20,771 nucleotides of DNA, from positions 1-20,771 of the forward strand of contig UQRL01000044.1 of NCBI GenBank assembly GCA_900543555.1, given 5' to 3'. The first letter of the stretch is position 1, and each line of letters opens with the position of its first letter. The notes beneath the pieces were generated by a model, which saw nothing but the letters and a program-made list of their open reading frames with translations, searched no databases and was not told where the DNA came from. Below are positions 1 through 6,862 of the stretch, piece after piece. The translations under genes were made by a program, and so were the position numbers. The stretch comes from an uncultured Oscillospiraceae bacterium. GTDB lineage: Bacteria; Bacillota; Clostridia; Oscillospirales; Acutalibacteraceae.

Positions 1-358
1 GGGCGCTGGTGCCCGGTGGGCACCGTTCAGCGCCGACCGAGCCGGCAGGCGAGACTTCTTAACGCCGTCCTCGACGGCGGGAGACTATCTCCTATCCTGC
101 CTGAGATCTCCCCAAAGCGTGTGAAACGAGCGGCGGGGGATCTCAACCGCCTGCCTCCGCGACCGGGCCTCGCCCTATGCGCTGCGCACCATGCGGGCGT
201 TGCCCTGCTTTGCTTCCATCGGCTGCGCCGGGTAAGGCCGCGAGACGCTGTCTCGCGCTCTGCAAGCCTTTTGAAAAAGGGTCGCTACGTCCCGGTGGGA
301 CGTTGCCCAGCGACCGACCGAGACGGCAGTCGAGATGAGCGAAAACTTTACTTGTCTC
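1..358. repeat. Repeat block A (hairpin-rich intergenic element, cut by window start)
   Basis: No gene is supported in this 360-base stretch. It holds two joined modules. The first runs from 1 to about 270 and opens with a bulged hairpin at 2-34, followed by a second hairpin at 63-79. Its first 55 bases are identical to 19049-19103. The second module (272-336) has a related bulged hairpin at 281-314, of which bases 283-312 recur exactly at 13143-13172 and 18886-18915. The block ends in an inverted terminal sequence at 340-358 (complement reads GAGACAAGTAAAGTTTTCG), just 2 bases beyond the purN stop codon. Bases 332-358 are identical to 13244-13270. Long open frames cross the block but resemble no protein and are frame shadows of GC-rich DNA. 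Confidence 0.85.
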
Positions 359-360
359 TC

Positions 361-987
361 TTATTCCTCGATGTGCACCACGCCGTCCTCCACGGACAGC
401 CTGCCCTGGCAGAACAGGGACACCGCCTGGGGCAGCAAAATCCACTCGGCTTCCTCCATCACCCGGCGCTGGAGGGTCTCCGGGGTGTCCCCCTCCTTTA
501 CCTCCACAGCCTTTTGCAGGATGATGGGTCCGCCGTCGCAGACCTCGTTGACAAAGTGGACCGTGGCCCCGGTGACCTTGACCCCGCGGGCCAAGGCCGC
601 CTCGTGGACATGGAGCCCATAATAGCCCTTGCCCCCAAAGGCGGGCAGCAGGGCCGGATGCACGTTGATAATGCGGTTGCGGAAGGCCTCCACAAAGTTG
701 TCCCCGGTGATGGTGAGGAACCCCGCCAGCACCACCAGGTCCACCTGGCGCTCCTTCAAGGCGTCGATGAGGGCCTGGCTGTAGGTGTCCACGTCCGGGT
801 AGTCCTTCCGCCGCAGGGTGATGGCCTCGATGCCGGCCTTTTTCGCCCGCTCCAGGGCGTAGGCGTCCGAGCGGCTGGCGATGACCACCCGCAGCCGGCC
901 GTTTTCGATCTGTCCGGCGGCCTGGGCGTCGATGAGCTTTTGCAGGTTGGTGCCCCCGCCGGACACCAGCACGCCGATGTTCAGCAC
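361..987 (-). CDS. purN: Phosphoribosylglycinamide formyltransferase (GAR transformylase)
   Basis: This enzyme moves a formyl group from 10-formyl-tetrahydrofolate to GAR, the third step of de novo purine synthesis, in the cytoplasm. The 208-residue protein has the family's usual length. The phosphate-binding N-terminus LVSGGGTNLQ is at residues 7-16. The catalytic set is Asn108 and His110 in INVHPALLPAFGG, with Asp151 in NEVCDGG. The start is a GTG at 985-987 that overlaps the last codons of purM by 7 bases, which points to translational coupling. A longer frame upstream exists but is Arg/Gly-rich noise within purM. The gene is last in the purE-aminopeptidase-purM-purN operon. Repeat block A starts just beyond its TAA stop. 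Confidence 0.96.
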   Translation of the reverse strand: MLNIGVLVSGGGTNLQKLIDAQAAGQIENGRLRVVIASRSDAYALERAKKAGIEAITLRRKDYPDVDTYSQALIDALKERQVDLVVLAGFLTITGDNFVEAFRNRIINVHPALLPAFGGKGYYGLHVHEAALARGVKVTGATVHFVNEVCDGGPIILQKAVEVKEGDTPETLQRRVMEEAEWILLPQAVSLFCQGRLSVEDGVVHIEE

Positions 988-2036
988 AGCACGACCCCCT
1001 CGCCCCCTTCCACCACTTCGCCCAGGAGGACGGCTTCCTCCCCGGCGGCGGCAAAGGCGTCCAGGGCGGACTGGGCGGTCTCTTTGGAGACGGCCACGCA
1101 CAGCCCAATACCCATGTTGAAGGTGTTGAACATGTCCCGCTCCGGGATGTCCCCGGCCTTCTGGATGAGCTGGAAGATGGGCAGCACCGGCACCTTAGCC
1201 TTTTCCACCTTGGCGGTGATGCCCGGCTTCATCATGCGGGGAATGTTCTCATAGAACCCGCCGCCGGTGATGTGGGACACAGCCTTGACATCCGCAGCTT
1301 CCATGGCCGCCAGCAGGGGCTTGACGTAGATGCGGGTGGGGGTGAGCAGGGTCTCCCCCAGGGAGGCGCCTCCCAGCTCCTCATAGGTCTGGGCCAGGAC
1401 GGCCTTGTTGGCCTGGTCATCAGCGCCGATGCCGAAGACCTTGCGCACCAGGGAGAAGCCGTTGGAGTGGACGCCGGAGGATTTGACCCCGATGAGCACG
1501 TCCCCAGCCTGCAGGCGGGAGCCGTCCACAATCTTCTTCTTGTCCACAATGCCCACGGTAAAGCCCGCCAGGTCATAGTCCTCCTCGGGCATCATGCCGG
1601 GATGCTCGGCGGTCTCGCCGCCGATGAGGGCGCAGCCGGACTGGACGCAGCCCTCAGCCACACCGGCCACAATCTGGGCAATCTTCTCAGGGAAATTCTT
1701 CCCACAGGCGATGTAGTCCAGGAAGAACAGGGGCCGGGCGCCGCAGCACACCACGTCGTTGACGCACATGGCCACGGCGTCGATGCCGATGGTATCGTGC
1801 TTATCCAGCAGCATGGCGATTTTCAGCTTGGTGCCCACGCCGTCGGTGCCGGAGACCAGCACCGGCTCCTCCATGCCGGAAAGGTCCGGGGCGAACAGGC
1901 CCCCAAACCCGCCGATACCGGAGACCACCCCGGGGATGACCGTGCGCTTGACGTGCTCTTTCATCAGCTCTACGGATTCGTACCCCGCGGTCACGTCCAC
2001 GCCCGCGGCCTTATAGCTGTCACTGTAGCTTTTCAT
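981..2036 (-). CDS. purM: Phosphoribosylformylglycinamidine cyclo-ligase (AIR synthetase)
   Basis: It closes the imidazole ring of FGAM to AIR using ATP, step five of purine synthesis. The 351-residue product has the normal length. It shows the signature SGTDGVGTK (residues 62-70), DAVAMCVND around residue 90, GGETAEHPG (most relatives have Met where His stands here) and SSGVHSNG. The ATG at 2034-2036 is preferred because the protein then opens MKSYSDSYKAAGVD, as usual for the family; a GAGGGAG ribosome binding site lies about 11 bases upstream. It is 37 bases downstream of the M29 aminopeptidase gene, and its last 7 bases overlap the purN start. Confidence 0.96.
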   Translation of the reverse strand: MKSYSDSYKAAGVDVTAGYESVELMKEHVKRTVIPGVVSGIGGFGGLFAPDLSGMEEPVLVSGTDGVGTKLKIAMLLDKHDTIGIDAVAMCVNDVVCCGARPLFFLDYIACGKNFPEKIAQIVAGVAEGCVQSGCALIGGETAEHPGMMPEEDYDLAGFTVGIVDKKKIVDGSRLQAGDVLIGVKSSGVHSNGFSLVRKVFGIGADDQANKAVLAQTYEELGGASLGETLLTPTRIYVKPLLAAMEAADVKAVSHITGGGFYENIPRMMKPGITAKVEKAKVPVLPIFQLIQKAGDIPERDMFNTFNMGIGLCVAVSKETAQSALDAFAAAGEEAVLLGEVVEGGEGVVLC

Positions 2037-2073
2037 TGGGTAATCCACTCCCTCAATTCTTGTAATATTCCAC

Positions 2074-3303
2074 TTACAGGGCCCAGGTGCCGTTTCGGAA
2101 GATGGGCACCTCCCTGCCGTCCCGGGTGACGCCGGTGATGGAGAGCTCTTTGCAGCCCACCATAAAGTCCACATGGATGATAGAATCGTTGATGCCCTTG
2201 GCTTTCAGCTCTTCGCCGCTCATGGTGTCAAAACCGGGGATAACCTCATTAAAGCCGCGGCCCAGGGCCACATGGCAGGCGGCGTTTTCATCAAACAGGG
2301 TGTTGTAATACAGAATGCCCTGCTGGGAGATAGGGGACTCCACCGGCACCAAAGCCAGCTCGCCCAGCATGGCGGCGCCTTCATCCATGGCTACCATGCG
2401 TTCTAAAAGGGCCTGGCCCTGCTCCGCCTGGCAGGAAGCCACCCGGCCGTTTGCAAAGGTGATGGAGAACTTGTCGATCAGGTTGCCCTGGTAGGACAGG
2501 GGCATGGTGGAGACCAGAGTCCCCTCGCAGCGGCCCCGCATGGGGGAGGTGAACACCTCTTCCGTGGGCATGTTGGGGTCGAAGAATGTGCCGTCGGGCA
2601 GCGTGTCCCCGCCGCCGTGCCACTGGGCCCCCGGGATGAGCCAGCACTTGAAGTCCGTGCCGTTGGGCGCCTGGTAGTGGAGGTGGTCCAAATCCAGGGC
2701 GTTGAGCTTTTCGCAGTGGGCTTTCAGCTCGGCGTCGTGGGCCTCCCACTCTGCCATGGGGTCGTTGTCCTCGCTGACGCGCACGGTCTCCAAAATGGCC
2801 TGCCACAGCTTTTCCACCGCGGCGCTGGTGCGCTCCCCAGGGAAGACCTTCTTGGCCCATTTTTTGGAGGGCACCGCGATGATGCACCACTGGTACTTGT
2901 TATCCATGGCGTCGTGATAGGACTTGAGGGCCATGCCCCGGGCGGCGCCGGACTTCTGCATTTTCTCCACGTTGACGCCCTTGAGGCCGTCCGGGTCCGC
3001 GGAGGAAATGTGGATCATAGCGGGCAGGGTGTCCACATAATGCTGCATGCGGGCCTTCTCCCACTCTGCCATCTGGGAGAGCTGGGAAAGGCTCTCATGG
3101 CGGTACTTCAGCTTGGTGCAGGCTTGGTCCTCCCAGCGCAGCTCCACCCACTTGGCGCCGGCCCGGTAGGCCTCCTCAGCCACCATCTGGGCGAACTCGT
3201 GCTGTTCTACCTGGGCGTAGATGACACAGCCCTGGCCCTTCTTTACATTGGCCCCCCGGCGCACAGCCAGCTGGGCGTATTTGCGCAGGACCGTTTTTTT
3301 CAT
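2074..3303 (-). CDS. M29-family metallo-aminopeptidase (AmpS/PepS-like)
   Basis: A 409-residue cytoplasmic aminopeptidase of the M29 family, which uses two divalent metals to remove N-terminal residues from peptides. The likely ligands are visible in order: Glu249 in PTEEVF, Glu315 in LGELAL, His344 in CHVALGRG, and His377 and Asp379 in IIHVDFMVG. The N-terminal domain and total length fit the family. The ATG at 3301-3303 follows GAAAGGGGAA at good spacing; an upstream in-frame extension is not supported. It sits between purE (63-base gap) and purM (37-base gap), so it is probably co-transcribed with the purine genes, although no pathway link is known. Peptide specificity cannot be read from the sequence. 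Confidence 0.93.
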   Translation of the reverse strand: MKKTVLRKYAQLAVRRGANVKKGQGCVIYAQVEQHEFAQMVAEEAYRAGAKWVELRWEDQACTKLKYRHESLSQLSQMAEWEKARMQHYVDTLPAMIHISSADPDGLKGVNVEKMQKSGAARGMALKSYHDAMDNKYQWCIIAVPSKKWAKKVFPGERTSAAVEKLWQAILETVRVSEDNDPMAEWEAHDAELKAHCEKLNALDLDHLHYQAPNGTDFKCWLIPGAQWHGGGDTLPDGTFFDPNMPTEEVFTSPMRGRCEGTLVSTMPLSYQGNLIDKFSITFANGRVASCQAEQGQALLERMVAMDEGAAMLGELALVPVESPISQQGILYYNTLFDENAACHVALGRGFNEVIPGFDTMSGEELKAKGINDSIIHVDFMVGCKELSITGVTRDGREVPIFRNGTWAL

Positions 3304-3366
3304 AAGCGTTCCCCTTTCCCGCCCCGCAGAGAAAGGGGGCGAATCCAAAGCATGTGCAGTGCCGCT

Positions 3367-3867
3367 TTACAGGGCGGCCACTTTTTCCTGCAGGGCGGCG
3401 TTTTTCTTGGCCACGCCCTGGGCCATGTCCTCTTTCATCTGGGCCAGCTGGGCGGCCAGGTCCTCATCGGAGAGGGCCAGCATCTGGCAGGCCAGGATGG
3501 CGGCGTTGTCGGCCCCGTCGATGGCCACGGTGGCCACGGGAATGCCCGAGGGCATCTGCACGGTGGCAAGCAAAGCGTCCAGGCCATCCAGCGTGGAGGA
3601 CTTCACCGGAATGCCGATTACCGGCAGGGTGGTGTGGGCCGCCAGCACACCGGCCAGGTGGGCCGCTTTCCCCGCCGCGGCGATGATGACGCCAAAGCCG
3701 TTATCCCTGGCGGTTTTAGAGAACTCCGCCGCCGCGTCCGGCGTCCGGTGGGCAGACATGACCCACACTTCCACCGGGATGCCAAAGCCCTTCAGCCGCT
3801 TGACGGCCGGGGCCACGGTGGGGAAGTCGCTGTCGCTGCCCATGATGACTGCTACCTTTTTGCTCAT
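3367..3867 (-). CDS. purE: N5-carboxyaminoimidazole ribonucleotide mutase / AIR carboxylase (PurE)
   Basis: The 166-residue PurE protein acts after PurM in purine synthesis, making CAIR. It shows the GSDSD phosphate loop at residues 10-14, SAHRTP at 38-43, and VQMPSGIPVATVAIDG in the C-terminal half. The glycine loop reads AAGKAAHLAGVLAA instead of the commoner AGGAAHLPGM. This leaves open whether the protein uses N5-CAIR (class I, needs PurK) or free CO2 (class II). The ATG at 3865-3867 gives the conserved MSKKVAVIMGSDSD opening, with GGAAAGG about 12 bases upstream. An alternative ATG at 3877-3879 would touch that site. It is the first gene of the operon behind the promoter at 3930-3958. 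Confidence 0.96.
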   Translation of the reverse strand: MSKKVAVIMGSDSDFPTVAPAVKRLKGFGIPVEVWVMSAHRTPDAAAEFSKTARDNGFGVIIAAAGKAAHLAGVLAAHTTLPVIGIPVKSSTLDGLDALLATVQMPSGIPVATVAIDGADNAAILACQMLALSDEDLAAQLAQMKEDMAQGVAKKNAALQEKVAAL

Positions 3868-3929
3868 TCGTGAACTCATCCTTTCCAAAAACAAACGGGC
3901 CCCACTGCTCCGTGGTGCCATTCAGGAAA

Positions 3930-3958
3930 AGTATACACTGAATTTACAAAAAGCGCAA
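3930..3958 (-). promoter_or_regulatory. Sigma-A-type promoter of the purE operon
   Basis: On the minus strand a -35 TTGCGC (3953-3958) and a -10 TATACT (3930-3935) are separated by 17 bases. The expected leader of about 55 bases before purE has only a weak hairpin (GGCaCCAC/GTGGgGCC). No purine riboswitch is seen. Confidence 0.65.
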
Positions 3959-3979
3959 GGTTTCCGCCCCCATCCCCTG

Positions 3980-4011
3980 AAAAAAGAAAAGGGCAGGCCC
4001 ATGGCCTGTCC
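3980..4011 (-). terminator. Rho-independent terminator of the small secreted-protein gene
   Basis: On the minus strand the arms GGACAGGCC (4003-4011) and GGCCTGCCC (3991-3999) pair across a 3-base loop, with one G-T pair. They are followed by TTTTCTTTTTT. It lies 15 bases after the stop of the 4027-4284 gene. Confidence 0.85.
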
Positions 4012-4026
4012 TCTCTTTTGGGCCCC

Positions 4027-4284
4027 TTATCCCAGGGGCAGCAGGGGTGCTTCCTCCTCCGGGGCGGGTTTTTCCTCTCCAAACCCCGGCAGAGGGGTGA
4101 TTGGAAGAGGCTCTGGCGTGGGGGCATCCGGCCCCGGCAACATAATGCCAGGATCTATTCTGATCTCCCCCTCCCCCACCGGGCCCTTCTGCCCCGCCGC
4201 CGGGCCGGCGCCCAGGCACAGGGGCAGGGCAAAGGCGGCGGCGCACAGCAGGACTCCCTTCCAGGCGGCACCTTTCTTTTTCAC
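4027..4284 (-). CDS. Small secreted proline-rich hypothetical protein
   Basis: An 85-residue protein of unknown function. Residues 1-30 form a likely signal peptide: KKKGAAWKG followed by a hydrophobic stretch VLLCAAAFALPLCLGAG and a small-residue region where cleavage could occur. The rest is rich in Pro, Gly and Glu with no recognisable domain. The gene starts with GTG (4282-4284) preceded by AGGAGGGGAG at ideal distance, which is the main reason to accept it. A TATACT -10 (4338-4343, minus) lies upstream without a convincing -35. A terminator follows directly, so it is a one-gene unit. Confidence 0.6.
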   Translation of the reverse strand: MKKKGAAWKGVLLCAAAFALPLCLGAGPAAGQKGPVGEGEIRIDPGIMLPGPDAPTPEPLPITPLPGFGEEKPAPEEEAPLLPLG

Positions 4285-4387
4285 TGCACTCCCCTCCTAA
4301 TTCCCGGCGCAAAGCGCGCCCATTCTCTTACAGTTTTAGTATAGCACTGAAACTGAGCGCGATGTTTCTCTTTGAGAACGCCGGTCC

Positions 4388-4425
4388 AAAAAAAGAAAAG
4401 GGGAGGCGCCCGGGCGCTCTCCCCC
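4388..4425 (-). terminator. Rho-independent terminator of the NfeD-SPFH operon
   Basis: On the minus strand a GC-rich stem (arms about 4413-4425 and 4400-4410, joined by a short CGG loop) is followed by TTTTCTTTTTTT. It is 20 bases past the stop codon of the SPFH gene. Confidence 0.85.
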
Positions 4426-4445
4426 TTCTGACAGAATCCCTCTTT

Positions 4446-5375
4446 TTACCCTTTTCCCGCTGGGGGGACATCGGTCATCAGCTCCTTGACAGAGGTGGCA
4501 AGGCCCGCCAGGCTCTGGATATTGGAGGGAATGATGATCTTGGTGGCTTTGCCATCGGCGGCCTTCTCAAAGGCCTCCAGGCTCTTGATGGCAATGACCC
4601 CATCCGAGGGGTTGGCTTCGTTCATCAGCTTGATGGCGTCGGCCACGGCCCGCTGCACGGTGAGCACCGCCTCAGCCTCGCCCTGGGCCTCTCGGATCTT
4701 GGTCTCCTTGATGGCCTCCGCCTTCAGCACGGCGGACTCCTTCTGGCCCTCGGCGATGAGGATGGCGCTGCGCTTTTCGCCCTCGGCGTCCAGGATTTTG
4801 GCCCGGCGCTCCCGCTCGGCCTTCATCTGCTTCTCCATAGAGTCCTGGATCTCCTTGGGAGGCACAATGTTCTTCAGCTCCACCCGGTTGACCTTGATGC
4901 CCCAGGCGTCGGTGGCCTCGTCCAGCACCACCCGGATTTTGGAGTTGATCACGTCCCGGGAGGTAAGGGTGTGGTCCAGCTCCATCTCGCCGATGATATT
5001 CCGCAGGGTGGTGGCGGTCAAATTCTCAATGGCGGAAATGGGGTTCTCCACGCCGTAGGCATAGAGCTTGGGGTCTGTGATCTGGAAATAGACCACTGTG
5101 TCGATCTGCATGGTGACATTGTCCTTGGTGATGACCGGCTGGGGCGGGAAGTCGATGACTTGCTCCTTCAGGCTGACCTTTTTGGCGATCCGGTCCAAAA
5201 ACGGGATCTTCACATGCAGGCCGGTGCCCCAGCTGGCATGGAAAGCGCCCAGGCGCTCCACCACAAAGGCGTGAGCCTGGGGGACGATCTTAATGTTGGC
5301 CACGATGACGGCCAGCACGAACACGATGAGCACCACCACAATAAACAGGGTGCCAAACACAGCGGGATCAAACAT
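4446..5375 (-). CDS. SPFH/band 7 (stomatin-like, QmcA-type) membrane protein
   Basis: A 309-residue protein with one N-terminal membrane segment (about residues 7-27), a band 7 domain (about 28-190, with VVERLGAF, VPQAHAF and DNVTMQIDTVVYFQITDP) and an Ala/Glu/Lys-rich coiled coil (about 175-240). The tail is Gly/Ala rich. Such proteins oligomerise at the membrane and organise microdomains or assist membrane proteases; the target here is unknown. The ATG has GGAGAGG just upstream. It starts 3 bases after the stop of the NfeD gene, so the two are translated from one message, as is usual for stomatin/NfeD pairs. Confidence 0.93.
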   Translation of the reverse strand: MFDPAVFGTLFIVVVLIVFVLAVIVANIKIVPQAHAFVVERLGAFHASWGTGLHVKIPFLDRIAKKVSLKEQVIDFPPQPVITKDNVTMQIDTVVYFQITDPKLYAYGVENPISAIENLTATTLRNIIGEMELDHTLTSRDVINSKIRVVLDEATDAWGIKVNRVELKNIVPPKEIQDSMEKQMKAERERRAKILDAEGEKRSAILIAEGQKESAVLKAEAIKETKIREAQGEAEAVLTVQRAVADAIKLMNEANPSDGVIAIKSLEAFEKAADGKATKIIIPSNIQSLAGLATSVKELMTDVPPAGKG

Positions 5376-5378
5376 GTT

Positions 5379-5843
5379 TTACCTCTCCTTCTCCTCTTGG
5401 GCGGGGGCGGCCTCCGGCGTGACCAGCAGCTTGACCCCCTCGATGGCGTGGATCCGTACCCGGGTGCCGGCGGGGATTCTCCCCTCGGGCTGCACGGAAC
5501 GGGCGGACCAGCTGTTCCCCATCACAGAGACGCGGCCCGTGGCCCGCACATTGTCGATATCCTGGGTGACCAGGCCCGCGGCCCCCACCACCCGGTCTGC
5601 GTTGGTGCGCTCCCGGCGGCGGTTCAGCAGCCGCTTGGAAAGAGGCCGGGTCAGGGCCAGGGCAACGGCGGACACCGCCAGGAACACCGCCACCTGCAGC
5701 CACAGCTGGCCGCCCAGCAGGCTGACGATGAGGGCGGCCAGGCCCCCCGGCACAAACCACACCGAGACAAGGCTTGGCACAGCAGCCTCTACCACAGCGG
5801 CCAGGATCATAACGCCCAGCCAAAAAATGCCCATCGTGTTCAT
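5379..5843 (-). CDS. NfeD-family membrane protein
   Basis: A 154-residue short-type NfeD protein, partner of the adjacent stomatin-like protein. It has hydrophobic segments at about residues 5-24, 27-45 and 48-66, a basic linker (RLLNRRRERT), and a C-terminal soluble part (about 85-143) that fits the NfeD OB-fold, with GAAGLV, GRVSVMGNSWSA and VEG-like spacing ending in GVKLLV. There is no ClpP-like protease domain, as expected for the short class. The start at 5841-5843 follows AAAGGGGGG; an alternative ATG three codons later is possible. A promoter lies at 5907-5935. Confidence 0.88.
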   Translation of the reverse strand: MNTMGIFWLGVMILAAVVEAAVPSLVSVWFVPGGLAALIVSLLGGQLWLQVAVFLAVSAVALALTRPLSKRLLNRRRERTNADRVVGAAGLVTQDIDNVRATGRVSVMGNSWSARSVQPEGRIPAGTRVRIHAIEGVKLLVTPEAAPAQEEKER

Positions 5844-5906
5844 CCAAGAGCCCCCCTTTCCCGGCCCCGCCCACTCCCTCGATCACATATGCGGGGCTTT
5901 GGCTTT

Positions 5907-5935
5907 ACTATACACGAACTCAGGCAAAAAAGCAA
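5907..5935 (-). promoter_or_regulatory. Promoter of the NfeD-SPFH operon
   Basis: On the minus strand -35 TTGCTT (5930-5935) and -10 TATAGT (5907-5912) are 17 bases apart. They are the only good pair upstream of the NfeD start. Confidence 0.55.
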
Positions 5936-6028
5936 GGGATGGCCCGGGGGATTTCGAGGAATTTTACCAATTTTTACCAAGGTTTTTCCGTCCAATCCGC
6001 AGCGCCCCGCCGGCAGTGGGAAAACCTC

Positions 6029-6757
6029 TTAGACCCGCAGGCCCAGGAAAGTGAGGTTTACCTCGCCATTGGAAGCGGACAGTGAGCCGGAGTAGGTCAG
6101 GGAGAAAGTGGTGGCGCTGGGCGCCTGAATGATGAAATGGGCCGACCCCACTGCGCTGGACCCATTGGCCGTGGTGGCGAAGTAAATCCCTTCATTTAGG
6201 TGGGGAGCCCCATTGTAGCTGGGGGTTATTTGGATATAGCCCGGTTGCGCCAGGGTGGCGGAGACCTTGCAGCTGACCAAGTACCGGCCCGCTGCCAGGG
6301 CGACAGCCTGGCTGCCCGCCTGGGTGATGGCCCCTGTGGGGTCTGTTGCGCCGGGGAAAAGATCCACAGGCTGCCCCGGTGTGAACTGGGCCTGATAATT
6401 AAAAAAAGAGGCGGCGCTGTCCGCCGGAACCGTTCCCGTGGCCCCTGTGGGGCCTACGGGTCCGGCGGCCCCCGGCGCTCCCGTTGCCCCCGTAGGACCA
6501 GCAGGGCCGGGTACCCCAGTGGGGCCTGTGGGCCCGCGCTCTCCTGCGGGGCCAGGCTCCCCAGCGGGCCCCGTCGCCCCGGAAGGGCCCTGCGGGCCGG
6601 TGATGCCGGTGGGGCCTTGCGGGCCTGTGGACCCGGTGGGGCCCGCAGGGCCTCGCTCTCCCGCAGGGCCGGGAGGACCTTGGGCTCCCGTGGGGCCAGC
6701 AGGGCCGGGGGGACCGGGGCAGCAGCACCGCCCATAGTAATAGATGTGGTCGCTCAT
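6029..6757 (-). CDS. Collagen-like (Gly-X-Y repeat) surface or exosporium-type protein
   Basis: A 242-residue protein. A short head ([14 protein letters not shown], with three adjacent cysteines) leads into about 32 uninterrupted Gly-X-Y triplets, many GPT, GPA and GER. A C-terminal domain of about 130 residues (from [10 protein letters not shown]) ends in a beta-rich segment typical of the trimeric C-terminal domains of bacterial collagen-like proteins such as BclA. There is no signal peptide, which fits assembly on a spore from the mother cell. The ATG at 6755-6757 is chosen because GGGGAG lies 8 bases before it; the GTG at 6761-6763 is too close. A CATATACT box at about 6781 may be the promoter. 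The surface role is an inference. Confidence 0.88.
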   Translation of the reverse strand: MSDHIYYYGRCCCPGPPGPAGPTGAQGPPGPAGERGPAGPTGSTGPQGPTGITGPQGPSGATGPAGEPGPAGERGPTGPTGVPGPAGPTGATGAPGAAGPVGPTGATGTVPADSAASFFNYQAQFTPGQPVDLFPGATDPTGAITQAGSQAVALAAGRYLVSCKVSATLAQPGYIQITPSYNGAPHLNEGIYFATTANGSSAVGSAHFIIQAPSATTFSLTYSGSLSASNGEVNLTFLGLRV

Positions 6758-6780
6758 AGGCACACTCCCCTTTCCCCCTC

Positions 6781-6809
6781 AGTATATGGGCGGCAGGGCT
6801 GGGAAGTGA
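6781..6809 (-). promoter_or_regulatory. Possible sporulation-type promoter of the collagen-like gene
   Basis: On the minus strand CATATACT precedes the ribosome binding site, and CAC lies about 17 bases further upstream. This resembles the sigma-K pattern (AC, then CATAnnnT) more than a sigma-A -35. TATACT could also be a sigma-A -10 with a poor -35. Confidence 0.35.
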
Positions 6810-6810
6810 C

Positions 6811-6839
6811 AAAAAAACAGCCCTCCCAAGGGAAGGCTG
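6811..6839 (-). terminator. Rho-independent terminator of prfB
   Basis: On the minus strand the arms CAGCCTTCCC (6830-6839) and GGGAGGGCTG (6818-6827) pair with one mismatch around a 2-base gap, followed by a run of seven T. Confidence 0.88.
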
Positions 6840-6862
6840 CTTCTGTCTGAACTTTTCCGGGC

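Noticed and set aside
1..358. CRISPR array or integron cassette array in the repeat blocks
   Set aside because: The repeats are few, irregularly spaced and modular, with no spacers, cas genes, integrase or cassette genes between them.
16..1254. Long plus-strand open frame across repeat block A and opposite purN
   Set aside because: It crosses noncoding repeat hairpins and the antisense of purN and purM; its product is Arg/Gly/Leu-rich with no domain. It is a shadow frame of GC-rich DNA.
3868..3929. Purine riboswitch before purE
   Set aside because: The leader is short and lacks the three-way junction and conserved loops; only a weak hairpin is present.
4362..6032. 556-codon plus-strand frame opposite the SPFH and NfeD genes
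   Set aside because: It is antisense to two clear genes, has a His/Leu/Gly-rich product, no ribosome binding site and no known domain.
6438..6737. Plus-strand Gly-Pro-rich frame resembling a collagen-like protein
   Set aside because: The reverse complement of Gly-Pro-X codon repeats is itself Gly/Pro-rich, so this is an antisense echo of the real gene, without a proper start or C-terminal domain.
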